A stretch of DNA of 64,000 bases from Planotetraspora thailandica (GTDB lineage Bacteria; Actinomycetota; Actinomycetes; Streptosporangiales; Streptosporangiaceae): positions 338,767 to 402,766 of the forward strand of contig NZ_BOOR01000008.1 in the NCBI RefSeq assembly GCF_016863335.1, given 5' to 3'. Positions 26,001 through 35,406 of the stretch are shown piece after piece (the first letter of the stretch is position 1; each line of letters starts with the position of its first letter). The position numbers and the translations under genes were made by a program. The notes under the pieces are model-generated. The model ran no database searches, was not told the origin of the DNA, and worked only from the letters and a program-made list of their open reading frames with translations.

Positions 26001-27166
26001 GTCCGGCCGGTGACGAGGCTGAGGCCGTACGCGGAGAGGATCTCGCCCACGGGCTGGAAATAGGTGGTGCCGCCGGAGGAGCAGTTGCCCGAGCCGCCGG
26101 AGGTCACGCCCTGAGCCTGGTCGCCGGTCACGAAGGAGCCGCCGGAGTCGCCGGGCTCGGCGCACACGTTGGTGCGGGTCAGCTCGTAGACGGTGCCCTG
26201 CGGGTAGGTGACGCTCGCGCCGCGCTGCTGCACGGTGCCGCAACGCCACCCGGTGGTGGAGCCGGACCGGCAGACGGAGGAGCCTTCGACGGCGGTGCTC
26301 GCGCCGTTGACCGTGAGGGTTCCTCCGCCGCTGATCACCCACGGCCGGGGCGTCCACTGGTCGTTGACGGCGACCCAGGAGTAGTCGTCGCCGGGGAAGG
26401 AAGACCCCCGGAAGGCGCCCTGGCTCACCTGGTTGAAGCCGGTCGTGGTGGTGCCCGCCAGCGCGCAGTGCCCGGCGCTCACGAACCCTCGCTCGGCGCC
26501 GCGAAGCACGGAGAAGCCGACCGAGCAGCGGGCCGAGCCTCCGATGTAATAGGCGTCGCCGCCGCGCAGGTCGTAATAGAGCCTGGGCGTCTCCGACGAG
26601 CGCTCCACCCGCACGAGCGAGACGTTCGCACCGCTGGCGTCCACGAACGCCTGCGCCTTCTCGGGCTGGGACGACAACACGACGACGCGGTTGGCGCGCA
26701 CGTCGACGTACCAGACGGGGGTGCCCGCGGGCGCGTTGGGAGCGGCCTGGTCGAGGGCGTTCTTGGCGGCGTCGAGCGCGAAGAGCGGGTGGTCGACGAC
26801 CTTCGGCTGCGCCCCGGCCTCGGTGACGACCTCGCTCTGTGAGGCGTCCGTCGTCGCCACGACGAGGGTCTCGGAGGCGAGCCCCGTGACCCACGCGCCC
26901 GCGAAGGAGTCGCCGAGCCGGGCGCGCAGCCGCGATTCGGTCGCACTCGCGCGCGACTCGTTGGCGAGGCGGGTCGTGGCCTGTCCGGCGGTCAGGCCGA
27001 GGTCGCGGGTCATCGCGTCGAGCATGGCGGGCGCGGGGTCGAAGGGCGCGCCGGCCGGCTCCTCAGACCGCGGACTCTGTGGCGGCGGGTCCGCGAAGGC
27101 GGGAGCCGCGAGTAGAACGCTCATCGTCAGGACGCATCCGGCGGCCGTCGTACGCCTGTGGGCCAT
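25997..27166 (-). CDS. Secreted streptogrisin-like (alpha-lytic, S1E) protease
   Basis: A 389-residue prepro-protease. Signal peptide to about residue 25 (LLAAPAFA), a propeptide of about 180 residues with the folding-chaperone pattern of alpha-lytic protease (SWLSG-type AGAWVTG, DASGANVSLV), then the mature chymotrypsin-fold domain with His233 (SAGHC), Asp261 (DDYSWV) and Ser341 (EPGDSGGS) and six cysteines for disulfides. Start 27166 has a GGAGAACC leader. The next gene upstream is a close paralogue, so the pair arose by tandem duplication. Confidence 0.93.
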   Translation of the reverse strand: MAHRRTTAAGCVLTMSVLLAAPAFADPPPQSPRSEEPAGAPFDPAPAMLDAMTRDLGLTAGQATTRLANESRASATESRLRARLGDSFAGAWVTGLASETLVVATTDASQSEVVTEAGAQPKVVDHPLFALDAAKNALDQAAPNAPAGTPVWYVDVRANRVVVLSSQPEKAQAFVDASGANVSLVRVERSSETPRLYYDLRGGDAYYIGGSARCSVGFSVLRGAERGFVSAGHCALAGTTTTGFNQVSQGAFRGSSFPGDDYSWVAVNDQWTPRPWVISGGGTLTVNGASTAVEGSSVCRSGSTTGWRCGTVQQRGASVTYPQGTVYELTRTNVCAEPGDSGGSFVTGDQAQGVTSGGSGNCSSGGTTYFQPVGEILSAYGLSLVTGRT

Positions 27167-27302
27167 GGTTCTCCTCTCGTCGAGGAGCCAGAATCTACCG
27201 GTGAGTGATCGCCTGAACACGCAAGCGCCGCCGTACCCGTGGTACGGCGGCGCCCGCGCGCGTGTCGCGCGTTCTGCCAGGTGGAACGGCAGGAGGGGGG
27301 TA

Positions 27303-28805
27303 CTACGGGCGGGTCACGCCCAGGGAGTAGGAGCCCGAGCCGCTGTAGGCGTCGACGACGTAGCGGTAGTAGCCGGACGTGCCGGAGTAGGTGAGGGCCT
27401 CATCCGGGCCGGACGACGTGGAGCTGGCGACGTCGACCCAGGCCGAGCCGTTGTACTTCTGCAGGTAGAGGTCGAAGTCGACGCCGGTCGGGCCGTCGAG
27501 GCAGCCGCGGTGTGTGCCGGAGACGGTGCTCTGGTAGTAGCTGTTGTTGGGCTGGACGGCGGCGCCGCCGCTGCTCAGGCTGCCGGTGTAGGTCGACTGG
27601 TAACCGGTGCAGGTGCTGCCGCCACCGCCACCGCCGCCGCCGGAGGTCACGAGGGTCAGGCCGTACGTGGAGAGGATCTCGTTGACGGGCTGGAAGTAGG
27701 TGGTGCCGCCGGAGGAGCAGTTGCCCGAACCGCCGGAGGTGACGCCCTGGGCCTGGCTGCCCGAGATGAACGAGCCGCCGGAGTCGCCGGGCTCGGCGCA
27801 GACGTTGGTCCGCGTGACGCCGGAGACGGTGCCCTCCTGGTAGGTCACGCTGGTGTTGAGCTGCTGGACGGTGCCGCAGTGCCATCCGGTGGTGGAGCCG
27901 GAGCGGCAGATCGACGCGCCCACCTGGGCGACGGTGGAGCCGCTGACCGTGACGTTGCCGCCGCTGCCGTTGTTGACGTACGGCACGGACGTCCAGTTGC
28001 TGTTGACGGAGACCCAGGAGTAGTCGTTGCCCGGGAAGGACGAGCCCTGGAAGGTGCCCTGGGAGACCTGGTTGTAGCCGGTCGTGGAGTTGCCGGCCCG
28101 GCCGCAGTGCCCGGCGCTGACGAACCCGTTGGTGCTGCCACGGGTGATCGCGAAGCCGACCGAGCAGCGGGCGGAGTTGTTGATGTAGTAGGCGTCGCCG
28201 CCGCGGACGTTGTAGTACGTCCGGGGCTGCTCGCCGGACAGCTGGACACTGACGAGCGAGGAGTCGACGCCGCTGGCGGCGACGAACGCGTCGGCCTGCG
28301 CGGGCTGGGAGGTCAGGACGACGACGCGGTTGCTCCGCACGTCGACGTACCAGACGGGAGCGGTCTTGGGCGCCCTCGCGGAGTTCTTGTCGAGGGTCTC
28401 CTTGGCGGTGTTCAGCGAGGCCAGGGTGTTGTCGACGACCTTCGCCTGGGCGCCGGAGGCGGAGATGGAGGCGGCCTTGGAGGCGTCCGTCGTGGCCACC
28501 ACCAGGGTGGAGGAGGTCTCGCCGGATAACCACGAGCCGGCGTAGGCGTCGCGGAGGTTCTTGCGCACCTTGGGCTCGATCGAGCCCAGGCGGGCCTCGT
28601 TGAGCAGCCGGGACTCGGCCTGCTCGGTGCTGAGGCGGAGGTCGCGCTTCATCGCGTCGAGCATGCCGGGCGGCGGCTTGACGGCGGAGGCGGACGGTGC
28701 GGTGGAGGCGCCGCGGTCGGCGGCCGCCATCGAGGGTGACGTCATCGCGGCGATGACGCCGATCACCAGAGCGCAGCCGGCGGTCACCGTGCGTCTGCGG
28801 AGCAT
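27303..28805 (-). CDS. Streptogrisin C-like secreted protease with C-terminal beta-sandwich domain
   Basis: A 500-residue prepro-protease of the same family as its neighbour: signal peptide to about residue 28, propeptide to about 200, protease domain with His233, Asp261 and Ser342. It continues with a Gly-rich linker (about 389-396) and a domain of about 100 residues (CTGYQSTYTGSLSSGGAAVQPN to GSYSLGVTRP) of the pre-peptidase C-terminal type, likely for substrate or cell-wall binding. ATG 28805 follows GAGGAGACCCC. Conservation of catalytic spacing with the downstream gene to within one residue marks a recent duplication. Confidence 0.93.
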   Translation of the reverse strand: MLRRRTVTAGCALVIGVIAAMTSPSMAAADRGASTAPSASAVKPPPGMLDAMKRDLRLSTEQAESRLLNEARLGSIEPKVRKNLRDAYAGSWLSGETSSTLVVATTDASKAASISASGAQAKVVDNTLASLNTAKETLDKNSARAPKTAPVWYVDVRSNRVVVLTSQPAQADAFVAASGVDSSLVSVQLSGEQPRTYYNVRGGDAYYINNSARCSVGFAITRGSTNGFVSAGHCGRAGNSTTGYNQVSQGTFQGSSFPGNDYSWVSVNSNWTSVPYVNNGSGGNVTVSGSTVAQVGASICRSGSTTGWHCGTVQQLNTSVTYQEGTVSGVTRTNVCAEPGDSGGSFISGSQAQGVTSGGSGNCSSGGTTYFQPVNEILSTYGLTLVTSGGGGGGGGSTCTGYQSTYTGSLSSGGAAVQPNNSYYQSTVSGTHRGCLDGPTGVDFDLYLQKYNGSAWVDVASSTSSGPDEALTYSGTSGYYRYVVDAYSGSGSYSLGVTRP

Positions 28806-28890
28806 GGGGTCTCCTCGGGGTCGGGGGGTGCCGTCAACGTAACCGAGCCCATGCCGCATGCGGATCTATCAGTTGACCCCTACCACCGGA

Positions 28891-29850
28891 TTATGGGGCC
28901 GGGCTGAAACGTGGGTTTGCGACCAGCCAGTCGGCGTAGCGGCGGCTTCGCCGTACGGTGTCGGCGTGGGCGGCCCTGGCGTACTGCACCACCGAGGAGG
29001 CGACGCGGGCGGCGGCCGAGTCGTCGTGCCAGCCGAGCAGGTGCCGCCAGCGCAACGGAGCTCCGGCCAGCGGCATCATCACCAGGCCGGTGGTGAGCTG
29101 GAAGGTGGCCTGGCAGAGCGCGACGGCCTTGCCCGCCCCCACCAGGTGCAGGCAGGTGGCGACGTCGGTCTCGTAGATCGGCATGGGGACGAAACCCGCG
29201 CGGGCGCACGCCCCGGCGAAGCAGTCGGCGAAGCACCCGTCTCCGGGCGCGACCGCCCAGGTCTCCCCGGCGAGCCGGGACAGCTCCAGCTCGCCCTCCC
29301 CGGCGAGCGGATGGTCCTCGGCCACGAGCACGAAGACGGGGTCGGCGGCCACGGTGCTCCAGCTCATCGCGTCGGCCTGCGGGGGAGCGCTGTCGCCGCA
29401 CGTGCCGATCAGCGCGAAGTCGAGCCGGCCCGCGGTCACGAGCGTGGTCAGCTCCTGCGCCGACCATGAGGTGCGGGTGGTCACCGGTGTGGCCGGATGG
29501 GCCGCGGTGAGCCGTTCGACGAGACCGCCGAGAATGGGGCCGTGCGTGGCGCCGAGTCGGTAGCCGGGCAGGTCGTCGGACTGGTTGGCGAACCTGACCG
29601 CGTCTTCCTGAAGTTCGCGGACGGCGGGCAGCAGCACCCGGGCCCGTGACAGCACCATCTCGCCGAGGGGGGTCGGCCGGGCGCCGTTGCGGTCGCGCTC
29701 GAAGAGGGGGCCACCGAGCGTCCGCTCGATGCGTTTCAGCTGGGCGGTGAGGGACGGCTGGGCCAGCCCGAGCCGGGTCGCGGCCTTGGTGACGCTGCCG
29801 GACTCGGCGACCGCGCGCACGATCTTGAGATGGCGGAGCTCCAGATCCAT
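28891..29850 (-). CDS. LysR-family transcriptional regulator
   Basis: A 319-residue regulator with the N-terminal winged helix (LRHLKIVRAVAESGSVTKAATRLGLAQPSLTAQLKRIERTLGGPLFERDRNGARPTPLGE) and a periplasmic-binding-like co-inducer domain. It is divergent from a nitronate monooxygenase gene across a 248-base gap, the usual layout for a LysR regulator and its target. No clear T-N11-A box was singled out. Confidence 0.9.
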   Translation of the reverse strand: MDLELRHLKIVRAVAESGSVTKAATRLGLAQPSLTAQLKRIERTLGGPLFERDRNGARPTPLGEMVLSRARVLLPAVRELQEDAVRFANQSDDLPGYRLGATHGPILGGLVERLTAAHPATPVTTRTSWSAQELTTLVTAGRLDFALIGTCGDSAPPQADAMSWSTVAADPVFVLVAEDHPLAGEGELELSRLAGETWAVAPGDGCFADCFAGACARAGFVPMPIYETDVATCLHLVGAGKAVALCQATFQLTTGLVMMPLAGAPLRWRHLLGWHDDSAAARVASSVVQYARAAHADTVRRSRRYADWLVANPRFSPAP

Positions 29851-30098
29851 ACCGGGAAACTACGACCGCTGTGGTATGGCCGCAATCCTGTTATGTCACG
29901 AAATCTGACTCAAATTCGTCGGGCATTTTCACATTGCACCGCGGCGATTATGAAGCCCGGGGAGTGCCGAGTTTGAAACGTGTTCTCGCGGCCTCCCTCC
30001 TCTCGATGTTGACCATGGTTGTGGGGTGTCGGAAGAAGAGAGAAAGGCGCAGGTGTAACACGTTGCAGTTTTGGGCGGCCCGGCCGTACAGTCGAATC

Positions 30099-31211
30099 AT
30101 GCGGACCCGGGTCACCGACATGTTCGGGCTAGAGTTTCCGATCTTCGCGTTCAGTCACTGCCGGGACGTCGTCGCCGCGGTCAGCCGCGCGGGCGGCATG
30201 GGCGTGCTCGGCGCCCTGTACTTCACGCCGGAAGAGCTCGAGACGGAGCTCGCCTGGATCGACGAGCACGCCGGCGGCCGGCCGTACGGCGTCGACGTGG
30301 TGATGCCTGCCTCCTACGCCGGGTCGGACCTCGGCGTCGACTCTCCCGAGGAGCTCGTCGAGCGGTTGCGCACGATGATCCCCCCGGGGCACCGGGCGTT
30401 CGTCGACGACCTGCTCGCCCGGCACGACGTGCCGCCGCTGAGCGGAAACGATCCGGGCCGCGTGCTGCTCGGCTGGACCGACGCGACCGCCCGGCCGCAG
30501 GTGGAGGTGGCGCTGCGGCATCCGATCGCGCTGCTGGCCAACGCCCTCGGCCCGCCTCCCGCCGACGTCGTCGAGCTCGCGCACGCCAAGGGCGTCAAGG
30601 TCGCCGCCCTGGCGTCCACCCCGCGTCACGCCGTCAAGCAGGTGGCGGTCGGCGTGGACGTCGTCGTCGCCCAGGGAACCGAGGCGGGCGGGCACACCGG
30701 CGACATCTCCACCATGGTGCTGATCCCTCAGGTGGTCGACGCGGTGGACGTGCCCGTGCTCGCTGCGGGAGGCATCGGCACCGGACGCCAGATGGCCGCC
30801 GGCATGGCGCTCGGCGCGGAAGGGGTGTGGACGGGCTCGATCTGGCTCACCGTCGAGGAGGCCGACACGCCGGAGATGGCCAGGCGGCGCATCCTGGAGG
30901 CCACCTCGCGCGACACCGTGAGGTCGCGGAGCTGGACGGGGAAGCCCGCCCGGCTGCTCAAGAACGAGTGGACCGACGCGTGGGAGTCGGCCGAGTCGCC
31001 CGGTACGCTGCCGATGCCTCTGCAGTTCATGCTCGTGTCGGAGGCGTTGCGCCGCATCGGGTCGTCGGGCGCGGCCGAGCTCGCCACCTTCCCCGCCGGT
31101 CAGATCATCGGCGTGATGAACCAGGTCAAGCCGGCCAAGCAGGTGGTGTTCGAGATGGTCGAGGAGTACGTCGAGGCGATGGAGCGACTCGGCCGCATCA
31201 CCGGCGGCTGA
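30099..31211 (+). CDS. Nitronate monooxygenase family flavoprotein
   Basis: A 370-residue FMN-dependent TIM-barrel enzyme of the nitronate monooxygenase/2-nitropropane dioxygenase family: FPIFAFSHCRDVVAAVSRAGGMGVLGAL at the N-terminus, GTEAGGHTGD at the FMN phosphate site and AAGGIGTGRQMAAGMALGAEGVWTGS. It oxidises nitronates or related substrates. ATG 30099 matches the family N-terminus. The frame is open for at least 42 codons upstream and, from TTG 29973, would encode a lipoprotein-like signal; this is treated as a separate finding. Confidence 0.88.
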   Translation: MRTRVTDMFGLEFPIFAFSHCRDVVAAVSRAGGMGVLGALYFTPEELETELAWIDEHAGGRPYGVDVVMPASYAGSDLGVDSPEELVERLRTMIPPGHRAFVDDLLARHDVPPLSGNDPGRVLLGWTDATARPQVEVALRHPIALLANALGPPPADVVELAHAKGVKVAALASTPRHAVKQVAVGVDVVVAQGTEAGGHTGDISTMVLIPQVVDAVDVPVLAAGGIGTGRQMAAGMALGAEGVWTGSIWLTVEEADTPEMARRRILEATSRDTVRSRSWTGKPARLLKNEWTDAWESAESPGTLPMPLQFMLVSEALRRIGSSGAAELATFPAGQIIGVMNQVKPAKQVVFEMVEEYVEAMERLGRITGG

Positions 31212-31281
31212 TGCGAGCCCCTCCCGCGGCCCCGGAATAATGAATCACGCGAAACGGACGTGATCGGGGGGTGCGCTGACG

Positions 31282-32451
31282 ATGGGCCAGCAGCGGGGGG
31301 AGGTGCCGCCGATCCGGGGCAACGTGCCGGGCTCCTACGCGGAGGGGGTCTTCCGCGACCGGCATCCGGTTCTCGTGCGGCAGGTCAGGGACGCGTTGCC
31401 GTACTCGCCCGACCGGCTGCAGGCGCTGGACCGGCTGCTGGAGGAGGCCATCGCCGACAAGATGCAGCCCCTCGACGCGTCGGCGCACGACTTCAGGACC
31501 TGGCTGTCGTGGGGGCGGCCCTATCTGCGCGGGCGGTGGACGGACGCGCCGTTCCTGTGGGCGGAGAGCTACTTCTACCGCAGGCTGCTGGAGGCCACGG
31601 GCTACTTCGACGACGGCCCGTGGCGGGGCGTCGACCCGTTCGAGCCGTTCAAGCGGGCCGAGCTCGCGGGAAGCGTCGTCGACGAGGAACTGGCGAGCCT
31701 GGACGCCGTGGCCGGCCTCCCCGGGCCGGAGAAGGAGACCGCGCTGCTGCTCGCGTCCCTGTGGGGCAACCGAGCCGACCTCACCTTCCAGGTCATGGGG
31801 GAGCTGGGGGAGGAGAAGTCGGCCGACCTGGTCGCCGACGACAGCGCGCTCCTGTGGTCGCTGCTCCACGACCGGCCTCCCGGCACGGTGTGCTTCGTCG
31901 CCGACAACGCCGGCCGCGAGTTGCTGCCCGACCTGGCGCTGATCGACCATCTCCTCACCAGGAGGCTGGCCACGGAGATCGTGCTGCACGTCAAGCCGCA
32001 GCCGTACTTCGTGTCCGACGCCACTCCGGCGGACGTGCTTGCCGCCCTCGACCGCATGACGGCCGCACCCGGGCAGGCAGGCAAGGCGGGGGCGCGGCTG
32101 CGGCAGGCGCTGCGGTCGGGACGTCTCACGCTGCGCACGCATCCGTTCGCCTGCGCCCCCCTGCCGTACGCCGACATGCCGGACAGCCTGCGCGACGAGT
32201 TCGCCTCCGCGGCGCTGACCGTCACCAAGGGCGACCTCAACTACCGCAGGCTCGTCGGGGACCGCATGTGGCCGACCGACACCCCGTTCTCCGAGGTCAC
32301 CGCATACTTCCCGGGGCCGGTCGTGGCCCTGCGCACGCTCAAGTCCGAGGTGCTCGTCGGCGTGGACGCCCGTACGTCGGCCGCCCTGGACGCCACCGGC
32401 GACGCGTGGCGCACCACGGGCACCCGCGCGCTCATCCAGGGCCGCGCGTAG
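31282..32451 (+). CDS. DUF89/ARMT1-type damage-control phosphatase
   Basis: A 389-residue metal-dependent phosphatase of the DUF89 family, whose members remove harmful phosphometabolites such as damaged sugar phosphates. Visible motifs are SLWGNRADLTFQ, the metal-binding DNAGRELLPDLAL, KGDLNYRRLVGDR and the C-terminal RTLKSEV, in family order. Start ATG follows GGGGGGTGCGCTGACG. It trails the nitronate monooxygenase by 70 bases and may share its transcript. Native substrate unknown. Confidence 0.88.
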   Translation: MGQQRGEVPPIRGNVPGSYAEGVFRDRHPVLVRQVRDALPYSPDRLQALDRLLEEAIADKMQPLDASAHDFRTWLSWGRPYLRGRWTDAPFLWAESYFYRRLLEATGYFDDGPWRGVDPFEPFKRAELAGSVVDEELASLDAVAGLPGPEKETALLLASLWGNRADLTFQVMGELGEEKSADLVADDSALLWSLLHDRPPGTVCFVADNAGRELLPDLALIDHLLTRRLATEIVLHVKPQPYFVSDATPADVLAALDRMTAAPGQAGKAGARLRQALRSGRLTLRTHPFACAPLPYADMPDSLRDEFASAALTVTKGDLNYRRLVGDRMWPTDTPFSEVTAYFPGPVVALRTLKSEVLVGVDARTSAALDATGDAWRTTGTRALIQGRA

Positions 32452-32497
32452 GCGGCCGGCCTCGGTCCGACGGTGGTCACGATGTAGCGCGCCCGTG

Positions 32498-33415
32498 TCA
32501 GAGCGAGAGGTCGGTTTCGAGGGCGGCGGTGCGGAGGGCGTCGGCGAGGCGGGCGGCGGGTTCTGGGAGTGGGCGGGGGAGGTGGGCGAGCAGGATGCGT
32601 CGTTGTTCGGCGGGGCCGCCCCGGACGGGCAGGACGCGCACTCCTGGTGGCATCGCGGGGGCGAGGGCGGGGGGGACGGTGGTGATGCCGAAGCCGGCGG
32701 CGACGAGGTGGAGTTTGGCGAGCCAGTCGCGGGCGGTGTGCGCGATGTGGGGGCGTTCGTCCAGGCCGGGCCAGACGCCCATCACGCGTTCCTGACCGGT
32801 GCCGGCTATCCAGCGTTGGCCGTGCAGGTCGGCGACGTCGATCGCCTCGCCGCGGGCGAGCGGGTGGGTCTCGGGCACGGCGATGCGCAGGCCGCGTTCG
32901 GTGAGCGTGCGCAGGACCAGGGCGGGGGTCTCCTTGTCGGGTGGGCGGAACGGTGGGGCGGAGGCCAGCAGCGCCAGGTCGATGGTGCCGGCGCGCAGCG
33001 CGCGGACCAGGGCGGGGGTGCTGCCTTCGCGGGTGGTCACGGTGATAGTGGGGTGGGTGCGGCGCAGGGCGGTCAGTGCGGTGGGCAGTAGCCAGGCGCC
33101 GGCGCTGGTGAACCAGCCGAGCCGGACGGTGGCGTGCTCGTCGGGCAGGCCGGCCAGTTCCCGTGCGGTGGCGTCGAGCTGGTCGATGACGGTGGCGGCG
33201 CGGCGCAGGACGATCTGCCCGGCGGGGGTCAGCCGCACACCGTCGTGGCGGCGGTGCAGCAGCGGTGTTCCGGCCGCGCGTTCCAGCGAGGCGATCTGGC
33301 GGGACACCGCGGACTGGGTGTAGCCGAGCGCGGTGGCGGCCGCGGTGAGCGTGCCGTGCTCGGCCACCTCGCGGAACACCCGCAGCGCGGTGAGTGAGGC
33401 ATCGGTGAAGGCCAT
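32498..33415 (-). CDS. LysR-family transcriptional regulator
   Basis: A 305-residue regulator with the winged helix LTALRVFREVAEHGTLTAAATALGYTQSAVSRQIASLERAAGTPLLHRRHDGVRLTPAG and a co-inducer domain. It is divergent, across 71 bases, from a pair of overlapping SDR genes that it probably controls. Its coding sequence is unusually rich in GCC/GGC codons, which produces a long spurious open frame in another phase. Confidence 0.9.
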   Translation of the reverse strand: MAFTDASLTALRVFREVAEHGTLTAAATALGYTQSAVSRQIASLERAAGTPLLHRRHDGVRLTPAGQIVLRRAATVIDQLDATARELAGLPDEHATVRLGWFTSAGAWLLPTALTALRRTHPTITVTTREGSTPALVRALRAGTIDLALLASAPPFRPPDKETPALVLRTLTERGLRIAVPETHPLARGEAIDVADLHGQRWIAGTGQERVMGVWPGLDERPHIAHTARDWLAKLHLVAAGFGITTVPPALAPAMPPGVRVLPVRGGPAEQRRILLAHLPRPLPEPAARLADALRTAALETDLSL

Positions 33416-33486
33416 GACGATTACACATACTAGGGGTGAGTCATTCTCGCTGGTGGAATGGCTTTAGCGGTTCCTAGCCTGGGCGT

Positions 33487-34431
33487 ATGAGCTTGATACG
33501 AACTCCTTTCGGATTCGCCAGCACGGCGGCCGAGGTCGCCGCGGGCATCGATCTGGCGGGGCGTCGCGCCGTGGTGACCGGGGCGTCCTCGGGCATCGGC
33601 GTGGAGACGTCGCGGGCGCTGGCCGCCGCCGGCGCCGAGGTCACCCTGGCCGTGCGCGACACCGCCGCGGGGCAGCGCGTCGCCGCCGACATCGCGTCCT
33701 CCACCGGCAATCCGGCCGTGCGGGTCTCGGCGCTGGATCTGGCCGACCTGGCGTCGGTCGCGGCGTTCACCGCGTCCTGGGACGGGCCGTTGCACATCCT
33801 GGTCAACAACGCCGGTGTGATGGCCTGCCCCGAGCAGTACACGCCGGAGGGCTGGGAGCTGCAGTTCGCCACCAACCACCTGGGGCATTTCGCGCTGGCG
33901 ACCGGGTTGCACGCGGCGCTGGCGGCCGACGGGGCGGCGCGCATCGTGGTGGTCAGTTCCACCGGCCACCAGAGGTCCCCGGTGGTGTTCGACGATGTGA
34001 GCTTCGCCTTCCGCCCCTACGATCCGTGGCTGGCCTACGGGCAGTCCAAGACGGCCAACGTGCTGTTCGCGGTCGAGGCGACCCGCCGCTGGGCCGGCGA
34101 CGGGATCACCGCGAACGCGTTGATGCCCGGCGCGATCTACACGGGTCTGCAGCGCCACACCGGTGGCCGTGGCAGCGGGCGCGTTCCGCCGGAGCTGATG
34201 AAGACCGTCGAGCAGGGCGCGGCCACCTCTGTGCTGCTGGCGACCTCGCCGCTGCTGGAAGGCGTCGGCGGCCGGTACTTCGTCGACTGCAACCAGACCC
34301 AGACCATCGACCGCCGCGGCGACGCGCCGCTCCTGCACGGCGTGGCCCGCTACGCCCTGGACCCCGACGGCGCCCAGCGGCTGTGGGAGCTGTCGCAGAC
34401 CCTGCTCGGCCGTACTCAGGAGGCATCATGA
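33487..34431 (+). CDS. Short-chain dehydrogenase (retinol dehydrogenase-like)
   Basis: A 314-residue SDR with TGASSGIGVE (cofactor), LVNNAGVM, the catalytic VVSSTGH serine and YGQSKTAN (Tyr-x-x-x-Lys). Length and the APNAL-type C-terminal pattern follow the retinol/WW-domain oxidoreductase-like group common in actinobacteria. Its stop overlaps the start of a second SDR by ATGA, so both are translated together under the divergent LysR regulator. Substrate unknown. Confidence 0.9.
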   Translation: MSLIRTPFGFASTAAEVAAGIDLAGRRAVVTGASSGIGVETSRALAAAGAEVTLAVRDTAAGQRVAADIASSTGNPAVRVSALDLADLASVAAFTASWDGPLHILVNNAGVMACPEQYTPEGWELQFATNHLGHFALATGLHAALAADGAARIVVVSSTGHQRSPVVFDDVSFAFRPYDPWLAYGQSKTANVLFAVEATRRWAGDGITANALMPGAIYTGLQRHTGGRGSGRVPPELMKTVEQGAATSVLLATSPLLEGVGGRYFVDCNQTQTIDRRGDAPLLHGVARYALDPDGAQRLWELSQTLLGRTQEAS

Positions 34432-35273
34432 CCACCACACCGAAAGTCGCCCTGATCACCGGCGCCACCCAGGGACTCGGCCTGGCGCTGGCCGAAGGGC
34501 TCGCCCAGCGCCTGTCGCCGCAGGACACCGTCTACCTGACCGGACGGAACCTGGACCGGGTCAATCACGCTGTGGACGCGGCGCCGGGCGGCGGCGCCCA
34601 GGTGCGCGGCGAGCTCCTGGACGTGGCCGACCCGCACGCCGCCGGCCAGCTCGCCGAGCGGCTGCAGAAGCGGCACGGCGGCGTGGACGTCGTGTTCGGC
34701 AACGCCGTCATGCGGGTCGGGCCCGACGACGACCCGCGCAAGATCGCCACCGAGTACGCCGAGGTCAACAACTTCGGCACCACCCGCCTGCTGCGGGCGT
34801 TCGCGCCGCTGCTGCGCGAGGGCGGACGGCTCATCGTCGTGGCCAGCTCGCTCGGCACGCTGCACTACCTGGCGCCGGTGCTGCACGACCGCTTCGACGG
34901 CCTGACATCGCTGGACGACGTCGACGAGCAGGTCGCGGTCTGGCGGGACGCCGTCGCCGACGGATCCGCCCGCGGCGGCGCCTGGCCCGGCTTCGTCAAC
35001 ATCCCTTCCAAGATCGGCCAGGTCGCCGCCGTCCGTGCCCTCGCCCACCAGCGCCGCGAACGCGACACCGCACGGGGCGTCCTGCTCGCCGCGGTCTGCC
35101 CCGGGATGATGAACACCCCGACATCCGGCATGTGGTGGGACGTCAGCGACGCCCGCAGCCCCGCGGACGCCGCCGTCCCCCTTCTCGATCTCGCCCTGGG
35201 TCCCGTCGCCCCCGGCCACTACGGGCAGCTCGTCCGCAACGGCAGCGTCCTGCCTTGGAAGCCCGGGGACTGA
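34428..35273 (+). CDS. Short-chain dehydrogenase (carbonyl reductase-like)
   Basis: A 281-residue SDR with TGATQGLGLALA at the cofactor site and FGNAVMR in place of the NNAG motif. The usual Tyr-x-x-x-Lys is replaced in the region WPGFVNIPSKIGQVAAVRAL (Asn/Ile-x-x-Ser-Lys), as the Tyr is not visible, so catalysis may differ. Closest in layout to eukaryotic-type carbonyl reductases, which carry a long insert before the active site. Translationally coupled to the preceding SDR. Confidence 0.82.
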   Translation: MTTTPKVALITGATQGLGLALAEGLAQRLSPQDTVYLTGRNLDRVNHAVDAAPGGGAQVRGELLDVADPHAAGQLAERLQKRHGGVDVVFGNAVMRVGPDDDPRKIATEYAEVNNFGTTRLLRAFAPLLREGGRLIVVASSLGTLHYLAPVLHDRFDGLTSLDDVDEQVAVWRDAVADGSARGGAWPGFVNIPSKIGQVAAVRALAHQRRERDTARGVLLAAVCPGMMNTPTSGMWWDVSDARSPADAAVPLLDLALGPVAPGHYGQLVRNGSVLPWKPGD

Positions 35274-35406
35274 CCCGGGCGCGAGTAGCAGCGATGGGAC
35301 TTGCCGGTCCATTTTTGTCGCGTGACAGTGGGACCTGTATGTGCCAGGCGAGCCGTACCGCAAGGTGTGTCCTTGACGGCGCGATCGGTTTCGGTGACGG
35401 CGGCGG

